A stretch of DNA of 64,000 bases, taken from the NCBI RefSeq assembly GCF_003952425.1, contig NZ_CP034449.1, forward strand, positions 1,612,001-1,676,000. Direction: 5' to 3'. The notes below the pieces were generated by a model that saw nothing but the letters and a program-made list of their open reading frames with translations, searched no databases and had not been told where the DNA came from. This document shows, in pieces, positions 25,420-31,300 of the stretch. The DNA is from Mesorhizobium sp. M2A.F.Ca.ET.046.03.2.1 (GTDB taxonomy: Bacteria; Pseudomonadota; Alphaproteobacteria; Rhizobiales; Rhizobiaceae). Each line of letters begins with the position of its first letter. The first letter of the stretch is position 1. The translations under genes and the position numbers were made by a program.

Positions 25420-26330
25420 CCCCCGCGAGGCAAACCGGTGCGATCGCCAGGCGCCTGATTGAGGATTACATGGCGGACGGCCTTTCGGTCGACAACGCGC
25501 TGGCCAAACTGGCCGTCTGTGTCGACAAGACGACCAGCGCGGCGCAACTGGCGGATGTCGCCCTGGACATGCGCCCGAGCCATGTGCCCCGGCGACGCTG
25601 GCTGGAAGGCATCGCCACGATGCTGCGTGACAAGGCCGACGCCTTCGACGCCGTCCGCAGGGTCGCTGCCTGCGTGTCGCATGACCGCGTCAACGGCGAA
25701 ACGGCCGCCATCACCGTCGAGCGGCTGGCCGGCGGATTCGATCGGGCGGCCGCCATATCTCCGGCCGCCAGCGTGCAACTGTCGTCGCTGGGCGACGAGG
25801 ACAGCCTCTCGGCCACAACCGGCGAGATTGCCTTGTGGCTGGAACGGCAAGGCATGCTCGGCACCCGCAACCGCATATTGGACATCGGCTGCGGCATCGG
25901 GCGCCTCGAACATGCGCTTGGCGCCATGGCGGGACGTATCGTCGGCATCGATATCTCGCCCCGGATGATCGCCCTCGCGCGCCGGCGATGCGCCGGCGTC
26001 GCCAATGTGGAATTCCGCCTGACCTCGGGCCTGGATCTCGGTGACTTTGCCGATCAAAGCTTCGACGGCGTGCTGGCTCTCGACAGTTTTCCGTACCTGG
26101 TGCTCGCCGGTGTCGCCGAGCGGCATTTCGGCGAGATCTCGCGCGTGCTGCGGCCAGAAGGGATGGCGGCAATCCTCAACTATTCGTATCGGGCGTCGCC
26201 AGACATCGATTCCCGCGATATCAACCGTCTTGCCCATGCGTTTGGCATGGACGTCTTGGTCGATGGCGAAATGCCTTTCGGCAGTTGGGACGGCACGGTC
26301 TTCCTTATCCGCGTTGCCGGCGGAACATAA
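25416..26330 (+). CDS. SAM-dependent methyltransferase
   Basis: A 304-residue protein, the last gene of the cluster. GTG 25416 is preferred because it overlaps the previous stop as GTGA and has GGAG nearby; an earlier GTG at 25395 is possible. Residues 1-110 are a helical N-terminal extension rich in Ala, Arg and Asp with no recognised domain. The class I methyltransferase domain follows, with ILDIGCGIGRLEHALGAMAG, GIDISPRMIALARRR and a typical LRPEGMAAILNYSYR strand. The target is probably a sugar of the glycan. The downstream small-gene promoter at 26322 begins inside its final codons. Confidence 0.83.
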   Translation: MTPARQTGAIARRLIEDYMADGLSVDNALAKLAVCVDKTTSAAQLADVALDMRPSHVPRRRWLEGIATMLRDKADAFDAVRRVAACVSHDRVNGETAAITVERLAGGFDRAAAISPAASVQLSSLGDEDSLSATTGEIALWLERQGMLGTRNRILDIGCGIGRLEHALGAMAGRIVGIDISPRMIALARRRCAGVANVEFRLTSGLDLGDFADQSFDGVLALDSFPYLVLAGVAERHFGEISRVLRPEGMAAILNYSYRASPDIDSRDINRLAHAFGMDVLVDGEMPFGSWDGTVFLIRVAGGT

Positions 26331-26346
26331 CGCGCGCGCGGCAGTT
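26322..26346 (+). promoter_or_regulatory. EcfG/RpoE2-type promoter for the gene at 26390
   Basis: GGAAC at 26322-26326, a 17-base spacer and GTT at 26344-26346. The -35 element overlaps the 3' end of the methyltransferase gene. The ATG at 26390 follows CAGGAG. Confidence 0.72.
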
Positions 26347-26389
26347 CGGTCGCCGAACAGTTTCACGCGGGCAGTCCAGGAGAAGAACA

Positions 26390-26608
26390 ATGGCAACCAG
26401 CGGTAAGAAGCATATGGGCCGCGGCAGCCAGGGCAAGGGCTCCGGAACCGGAGCGAAGACGACACTCGCAAAGGACATGGTCGGCGAGAACGAGGTTCTG
26501 TCCAACCGGGACAAGAAGCAGCATACGGAGCAACGCGGCCTCGACGGCAACCGGATCAAATCCGATCAGTACCAGGATCACGCGGCGAACCGTCTGCCGA
26601 AGGAATGA
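26390..26608 (+). CDS. Small hydrophilic stress-type protein
   Basis: A 72-residue protein starting MATSGKKHMGRGSQGKGSGT. It is rich in Gly, Lys, Asp and Asn and lacks hydrophobic stretches, so it is probably disordered. Features such as LSNRDKKQHTEQRGLDG and a final NRLPKE recall small hydrophilin-like proteins induced by desiccation or osmotic stress; that is analogy, not a domain match. It has a strong EcfG-type promoter and a clear CAGGAG ribosome site. Confidence 0.72.
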   Translation: MATSGKKHMGRGSQGKGSGTGAKTTLAKDMVGENEVLSNRDKKQHTEQRGLDGNRIKSDQYQDHAANRLPKE

Positions 26609-26751
26609 GTGCATGCTCGCGGATCGCCTTTTGCCCCGAAATCCGAAGACTGCGATGCCGAAATCCCACAGCTTGCGTCGAGCGCCTTGCAAAGGCTGGT
26701 CGGGTATGCCTCAGTGAGATCTGAAGGGGCCTCTATTGTTAAGAGAATGCG

Positions 26752-26937
26752 ATGTCTCGCCGGAGCCAGCGCGATCTATGCGCCCAGGCAATCCAGAGCC
26801 TGGACCAGGAGATCGCGTCCCTGTTGACCGCCATCGAGCGGGAGAAGGTCCCTGACCGGCAGACCAGGCTTGCACTCGAACTGCAGAACGCGCTGATCGA
26901 AAAGCGCAAAGGCGATATGACGGCCGAGCGCGGTTGA
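26752..26937 (+). CDS. 61-residue coiled-coil-like hypothetical protein
   Basis: ATG at 26752 with only AGAG upstream, so the start is weakly supported. The product is a continuous charged helix (SLDQEIASLLTAIEREKV, then LALELQNALIEKRKGDM) with heptad-like leucines, which is more protein-like than the other frames in this interval. I see no EcfG-type element in front of it. It may be translated from the transcript of the preceding small gene. Function unknown. Confidence 0.5.
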   Translation: MSRRSQRDLCAQAIQSLDQEIASLLTAIEREKVPDRQTRLALELQNALIEKRKGDMTAERG

Positions 26938-27025
26938 CGACGTCGCGGCGAGGATGCGGCATTCCTCCGAGACCGGGCCGAAGGGCATTGGCAGTGCCTG
27001 CGGTCGTCGTGCCAGCAAGATCGGT

Positions 27026-27050
27026 GGAACATTAACATAAGTGAATCGTT
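27026..27050 (+). promoter_or_regulatory. EcfG/RpoE2-type promoter for the gene at 27074
   Basis: GGAAC at 27026-27030, a 17-base spacer and GTT at 27048-27050, preceded by C, giving the full CGTT form. The ATG at 27074 follows AGGAG. Confidence 0.74.
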
Positions 27051-27073
27051 GTAGCCGGTTAGGAGTCATCCCG

Positions 27074-27241
27074 ATGGCGCAGGATGGCAGAACTCCGGAA
27101 GTGGACGAACTCATTCGGCGGCTGGTCGCAACGACGGGCATCACCGAAACGCAGGCGCTTGAACTTGTTTCCCTGCTCGGTCTGAATTGGGCCTCGCTGA
27201 TGAGAGAGGCGAAAGTCCTGAAAGCAACTCAGCGCCGGTAG
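27074..27241 (+). CDS. 55-residue small helical protein
   Basis: ATG at 27074 with AGGAG nine bases before it. The product (MAQDGRTPEVDELIRRLVAT, then ITETQALELVSLLGLNWASL) is an acidic-to-basic two-helix peptide. The pattern ETQALELVSLLG resembles the small helical proteins found beside stress regulators in Rhizobiales, but I know no named family. It carries one of the best EcfG-type promoters in the window and converges, 6 bp apart, with the EcfG-like sigma gene. A role in tuning the sigma factor is a possibility only. Confidence 0.65.
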   Translation: MAQDGRTPEVDELIRRLVATTGITETQALELVSLLGLNWASLMREAKVLKATQRR

Positions 27242-27247
27242 GCTGCT

Positions 27248-27829
27248 TTAGCGTCTTGCGCCTTCAGTATCCCAATGGTCGTCCGAAAATTGGCGTCGTC
27301 GCTCGATCAGCGCCTGCGGCGAGCTTTCCCCGAGGAACTCCAGAACACCGGCACGGGCACGATTGAGACGGCTTTTGACGGTGCCGACAGCGCAACCGCA
27401 TATCTCAGCAGTTTCTTCGTAGCTTACGCCCAGCACGCCGATCAGCACCAGCACCTCACGCTGATGGGACGGCAGTTTCTGGATGGCTCGATGCACTTCC
27501 TTGCTTTGGACGGACCAATCCTGCGACGGCTCCGAGATCGGCCGGGTGGAGGCGCAGTCAAGCAGCCCGGGCGCCTCCCTGGCCGCTGCCTTGACACGCG
27601 TGTAATGCGTGTTGCGCATGATCGTGAAGAGCCAGGACTTCAGCCGCGTGCCCGGCTCGAACTTGTCCAGGTTGGCAAGCCCCTTGGTCAGTGTCTCCTG
27701 CACGAGATCGTCGGCGTCGTCGGGCACCCGACAGAACGTCCGCGCAAAAGCCCGCAAGGCAGGAATAAGATCGACGACGGAGACCTCACCGGCGTCAGGG
27801 TTGGACAAATTATGCTCTCTGGGTAACAA
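27248..27829 (-). CDS. ECF-family RNA polymerase sigma factor, EcfG-like
   Basis: A 193-residue sigma factor with only regions 2 and 4. Region 2 shows RVPDDADDLVQETLTKGLAN and LKSWLFTIMRNTHY. Region 4 shows LPSHQREVLVLIGVLGVSYE and ETAEICGCAVGTVKSRLNRA, the helix-turn-helix of the EcfG (ECF15) group that recognises GGAAC -35 elements. Rhizobia often carry several EcfG paralogues; this may be a secondary one because no phyR or nepR gene is adjacent. It is therefore the obvious candidate, or a paralogue of the candidate, for reading the GGAAC-type promoters in the first 27 kb. A GGAAC-N18-TT element upstream suggests autoregulation. Confidence 0.88.
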   Translation of the reverse strand: MLPREHNLSNPDAGEVSVVDLIPALRAFARTFCRVPDDADDLVQETLTKGLANLDKFEPGTRLKSWLFTIMRNTHYTRVKAAAREAPGLLDCASTRPISEPSQDWSVQSKEVHRAIQKLPSHQREVLVLIGVLGVSYEETAEICGCAVGTVKSRLNRARAGVLEFLGESSPQALIERRRQFSDDHWDTEGARR

Positions 27830-28161
27830 TTTTCCGGGCCCAGCAAACAGGAGTGGATGAGATGCGGACTAGGGAGAATGCCTGAGAAAAAGGAACGTTC
27901 CTGTTTTCCGTCGCTCGGCCGAAAACTTTTGGCCAAGGGCTCCAGGGAGCAGCACCGCAATGGGGCGGTCACTCGACATGCGCGCCACACGGACGGCAAT
28001 GACATCTTTCGACAGTTGAAAGGCAAAGCTGAGCGCCTTGTCCGCGCCTGTTCCACTGCTGGGTCACGACGAGAACGATAGGCGGTTGAATGTTGCCGAG
28101 ATTGAGCTTTCCGGGCTCGCGCAGACCAGCCTCGAGATCTGGCCTATCGGCGAATGCGCCT
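27830..28161. other. Intergenic region, 332 bases
   Basis: It contains the candidate sigma-gene promoter at 27877-27901. Short frames on both strands across 27857-28081 have poor codon patterns and no convincing ribosome site. I see no gene, RNA or repeat here, and no clear terminator between the two flanking minus-strand genes. Confidence 0.5.
27877..27901 (-). promoter_or_regulatory. Candidate EcfG-type promoter for the sigma factor gene
   Basis: Minus-strand GGAAC (27901-27897), an 18-base spacer and TT (27878-27877). The -10 reads ATT and not GTT, so it is a weaker match. It overlaps the palindrome GGAACGTTCC. It lies 48 bases before the start codon and would give autoregulation. Confidence 0.5.
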
Positions 28162-28998
28162 TCAACGCGCCATAAGAACCGCCAGCCCCGGGTCCTCGAT
28201 CATGGACTTGGTCACGCCGCCGAATATCCGCTCGCGCAGCCGGGAATGACCGTAAGCCCCCATGACCACGAGCTCGGCCCCGGTGTCGGTGGCATGCTGG
28301 CGAAGAATGTCGGCGACAGAATGGCCCGAACTCGGCAGGCGATCGACCGCGACCTTCGCGCCATGCCGGGAGAGATAGGCCGCCAGATCCGCTCCCGGCT
28401 CCGCTCCATGATGCCGTTCGTCTTCGATCGGATCGATCATGGCGACGCGGACCTCGTCGGCGGATGACAGGATATCGAGCGCCTCCCGCACGGCGCGCGA
28501 GGCTTCCAGGCTGGCGTCCCAGGCGACAAGGACGCGTTTCGGTTTCAACGTCGCGCGCGCTCCCTGAGGGACCAGCAGGATAGGCTTCCCGGACGAGAAC
28601 AGGCTGCCCGCAAGGACCTTATCCTTAAGCAAGCCGCTTGCGAGCATCTCCGGTCCGACGATGGTCAGGTCGGCATAGCGGGCCCGCCGACCGATGATCT
28701 CATCCGTCCAGGACTGCTCCGGGTATTCGCTGCCGAGGTCGGCCGATACGGGGCCTTCCGACAGCATCCTGGATACCACCGAACTGCGCTTCTCCAGGGT
28801 TTCCATTTCGGCTTCGCGCTCCGCGAGCCAGGCCGGCGAGACCACTGCTGCGTATTCTCCGCCAGACGGAGGCGCCGCAATGACCACGACGAGCAGGGAA
28901 AGATGCGCGTCGATTTCCTCGCACAGACCGGCCGAGAGCCTCAGATCATCGTTTCCGTAATCGGGCCCGGTAACCGTGAGCAATGTCTTGAATGGCAT
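28162..28998 (-). CDS. Universal stress protein, tandem UspA domains
   Basis: A 278-residue protein with two UspA domains. The N-terminal one starts KTLLTVTGPDYGNDD and is degenerate. The C-terminal one starts PKRVLVAWDASLEASRAVRE and ends ELVVMGAYGHSRLRERIFGG, followed by TKSMIEDPGLAVLMAR, with the G-x2-G-x9-G-(S/T) nucleotide-binding layout. Family members bind ATP and protect cells in growth arrest or anoxia. A FixK2-type box at 29061-29074 is placed 41.5 bases before a start site that would give a 28-base leader, so it is probably induced at low oxygen. It is divergent from a cytochrome c gene. Confidence 0.9.
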   Translation of the reverse strand: MPFKTLLTVTGPDYGNDDLRLSAGLCEEIDAHLSLLVVVIAAPPSGGEYAAVVSPAWLAEREAEMETLEKRSSVVSRMLSEGPVSADLGSEYPEQSWTDEIIGRRARYADLTIVGPEMLASGLLKDKVLAGSLFSSGKPILLVPQGARATLKPKRVLVAWDASLEASRAVREALDILSSADEVRVAMIDPIEDERHHGAEPGADLAAYLSRHGAKVAVDRLPSSGHSVADILRQHATDTGAELVVMGAYGHSRLRERIFGGVTKSMIEDPGLAVLMAR

Positions 28999-29060
28999 GG
29001 GGGCCGCTCCTTGTTCGAAAACACGGAATGCAGCCTTAGCGAGTCGGTTGGAATCCTTCC

Positions 29061-29074
29061 TTGCGCTGAATCAA
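29061..29074 (-). promoter_or_regulatory. FixK2/FNR-type box for the universal stress protein gene
   Basis: TTGCGCTGAATCAA fits TTG(A/C)-N6-(T/G)CAA. Its centre predicts transcription from about 29026 if at -41.5, 28 bases before the start codon at 28998. The nearly identical TTGCGCTGGATCAA occurs at 34026. Confidence 0.6.
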
Positions 29075-29091
29075 ATGGCCCCCTCGCAAGA

Positions 29092-29105
29092 TTGATCCCG
29101 GTCAA
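29092..29105 (+). promoter_or_regulatory. FixK/FNR-type box for the cytochrome c gene
   Basis: TTGATCCCGGTCAA matches TTGAT-N4-GTCAA. Centre at -41.5 predicts a start near 29140, 19 bases before the ATG at 29159. Confidence 0.7.
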
Positions 29106-29158
29106 CGTGCGTGCGCGTCGCATGGTTTAGCCTGACACCGATGGCTGGAGGCAGATCA

Positions 29159-29557
29159 ATGAGATTCCGGACGACGATTGGTCTTTTCGCGCTGACGCTG
29201 AGCGCCGCGGCGGCGCAGCAGATGAGCAATGGACAGCAGGAATATCTGAATTCCTGCGCGGTCTGCCACGGCGTGGAAGGCAAGGGCGACGGGCCCTTGG
29301 CCGATGAGCTGCGCAAGCGCCCCGCCGATCTGACGACGCTGACGAAGCGCAATGGCGGGGAATTTCCCTACTGGCGGGTCTACGCCACGATCGACGGTCG
29401 CGGTCTCGTCCCGGCGCATGGTGAGCGCGACATGCCGGTGTGGGGCAATCAGTTCCTGCCTGACGACGTGAAGAAGTACGGTCCCTATGGCGGGGAGGCC
29501 GTAACCACGGAACGCATCCAAAACCTCACAGGTTATGTCCAGACGCTCCAACGCTAG
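29159..29557 (+). CDS. Periplasmic cytochrome c
   Basis: A 132-residue class I c-type cytochrome. The first 19 residues (MRFRTTIGLFALTLSAAAA) form a Sec signal peptide. The haem-binding CxxCH is CAVCHG near residue 35, and the distal Met is probably in ERDMPVWGNQF. ATG 29159 follows TGGAGG. It probably carries electrons to a terminal oxidase or nitrite reductase under low oxygen, judging from the FNR-type box upstream and the cbb3 and nirK genes later in the window. Confidence 0.88.
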   Translation: MRFRTTIGLFALTLSAAAAQQMSNGQQEYLNSCAVCHGVEGKGDGPLADELRKRPADLTTLTKRNGGEFPYWRVYATIDGRGLVPAHGERDMPVWGNQFLPDDVKKYGPYGGEAVTTERIQNLTGYVQTLQR

Positions 29558-29621
29558 GGAGGCTCATAGAGCTTCACTCGGCAAGGCCGAGGGATGACGC
29601 AACCAAGTCAAGGACGCACTT

Positions 29622-31181
29622 ATGATCACCGAGAACCAGGATGTCGTGGTCGAGATGCTGAAGAACCCTGCCAGCCATGGCGAGGTTGGTCCGGTCGAGA
29701 CGATCGAAACACATATTTCCCGGATCTTCCTCGTCGGGCGGCGCGCATTCAAGATGAAGCGGGCGGTCAAGCTGCCCTATGTCGACTTTTCGACGCCGGC
29801 GTTGCGGCTCGCCGCGTGCGAGAGGGAAGTGGAGCTGAACTCCATGACAGCGCCCGGCCTCTATCTCGATGTCCACCGCGTCGCGCGCGCGGGAGACCGG
29901 CTTGCCCTAGACGAGCCGGGAGAACTGGTCGACGCCGTCATCGAGATGGTCCGCTTCGACCAGTCCAAGCTCCTGGATCGCATGGCCGCGGCGGGGGAAC
30001 TGACACCCGCGCTGATGACGGGCGTGGCCCGCATGATCGCGCACTATCACCGCGGCGCCGAAGTGATCCATGCCGGCAGCGGGTCGGCGAATATCGGCGG
30101 CGTTCTCGAAATCAATGCGGCCGGCTTTGCGACAAGCCACGTGTTCAACGGAAAGGAAATCGAAACGCTCAACGCAGCGTTTCGCGACGCCCTCGCCCGC
30201 CGTGCCGGCCTTCTCGACCGGCGAGAGGCGGCAGGCAAGGTCCGCCGCTGCCATGGCGACCTGCATCTGCGCAACATCTGCGTCTTCGATGGCGAGCCTC
30301 GCCTGTTCGATTGCATCGAGTTCAATGATCAGATCGCCACCGTCGATGTCCTCTACGATCTCGCATTCCTGCTGATGGATCTGTGGCATCGCGGTTTTCC
30401 GCAATTCGCCAATCTGGTGATGAACCGCTATCTCGACGATGCCGATGACGAGGACGGCTTCGTGCTCCTGCCTTTCCTCATGGCGGTGCGGGCGGCGGTG
30501 CGCGCTCACGTGACCGCGACGCAGGTCGAGGAAGGCAGCCAGGACTCCGCAAGGCTGGTTGCCGAAGCGCGGTCCTATTTCCAACTCGCGCAAACCCTGC
30601 TGGCCGAAACGCCGCCTCGGCTCGTCGCAATCGGCGGATTGAGCGGCTCGGGCAAGACGACGGTCGCCGAGGCCCTCGCCGCTCAGATCGGCGCGCCGCC
30701 CGGCGCCCGGATCGTCGAGAGCGACCGCATCCGCAAGGCCATGCATGGCGTGGCGGCCGAAACGAGGCTGCCGGCCAAGGCCTACCGGCCCGGCGTATCG
30801 GAACGCGTCTACCGCCAGATAGCCTGGCTCGCGGAGCTTATTCTTGCCGAAGGCGGCTGCGTCGTCGCCGACGCGGTCTTCGACAGGCCGGAGGATCGCG
30901 ACAGGATCGAGCGCGCAGCGACCGGGACAAACGTTCCGTTTGCGGGATTTTGGCTGGCGGCAGATCCGTCGGTGCTTTGGCGTCGGGTCAGCGAGCGCAA
31001 GGGCAGCCCCTCCGATGCCACGATCGACATCCTTTCGCGGCAATTGCAGCGCGATGCCGGTCCGATGTCCTGGCGCAAGATCGAGGCCAACCGCAAGGTG
31101 ACCGAAATCACGGCCGAGATGGTGGCCTCGGTCGAGGGCGCCGTTTCATCCGCGGCCGGCTTCAGGAAGACCGGATCATAA
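29622..31181 (+). CDS. Phosphotransferase (APH-like) and P-loop kinase fusion
   Basis: A 519-residue two-domain protein. The N-terminal half is aminoglycoside phosphotransferase-like with the catalytic loop CHGDLHLRNICVF near residue 209 and DCIEFND as the metal site. The C-terminal half is a zeta toxin/AAA-type small-molecule kinase with the P-loop GGLSGSGKTTV near residue 337 and VADAVFDRPEDRDRIERA. This architecture is known from bacterial genomes as a bifunctional APH/ATP-binding protein; its substrates are unknown and antibiotic resistance is not implied. It lies 64 bp after the cytochrome c gene and may share its low-oxygen promoter. Confidence 0.87.
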   Translation: MITENQDVVVEMLKNPASHGEVGPVETIETHISRIFLVGRRAFKMKRAVKLPYVDFSTPALRLAACEREVELNSMTAPGLYLDVHRVARAGDRLALDEPGELVDAVIEMVRFDQSKLLDRMAAAGELTPALMTGVARMIAHYHRGAEVIHAGSGSANIGGVLEINAAGFATSHVFNGKEIETLNAAFRDALARRAGLLDRREAAGKVRRCHGDLHLRNICVFDGEPRLFDCIEFNDQIATVDVLYDLAFLLMDLWHRGFPQFANLVMNRYLDDADDEDGFVLLPFLMAVRAAVRAHVTATQVEEGSQDSARLVAEARSYFQLAQTLLAETPPRLVAIGGLSGSGKTTVAEALAAQIGAPPGARIVESDRIRKAMHGVAAETRLPAKAYRPGVSERVYRQIAWLAELILAEGGCVVADAVFDRPEDRDRIERAATGTNVPFAGFWLAADPSVLWRRVSERKGSPSDATIDILSRQLQRDAGPMSWRKIEANRKVTEITAEMVASVEGAVSSAAGFRKTGS

Positions 31182-31196
31182 AGCCGTCACCCGTTT

Positions 31197-31300
31197 GGAG
31201 CAATTCCGGGAAAAGCGTCCGCGGTCTTCCGTCGGGAATTGCGTCAAAACAAGGAGATAGAGCCTTTCGCCGTGTTCGTGAAACAGTGAAACGCTCTAGC
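31197..31300 (-). repeat. Dispersed intergenic repeat, copy 2
   Basis: The reverse complement of this stretch aligns with the copy at 6370-6474: GCTAGAGCGTTTCACTGTTT, then CTCTATCTCCTTGTTTTGAC, then GCAATTCCCGACGGAAGACC and GGAATTGCTCC. The copies differ at a number of positions and by small length changes. The hairpin arm is less perfect here (ACGGCGAAAGGCTC). Its CTAG end supplies the stop codon of the minus-strand gene that ends at 31296. Confidence 0.8.

Noticed and set aside
27892..27920. Plus-strand EcfG-type promoter overlapping the sigma gene element
   Set aside because: GGAAC is present within the palindrome GGAACGTTCC, but there is no GTT or TT at the required spacing and no supported gene downstream.
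29622..31181. Aminoglycoside resistance gene
   Set aside because: The APH-like domain is fused to a P-loop kinase and lies in a metabolic low-oxygen context; the fold alone does not imply resistance.
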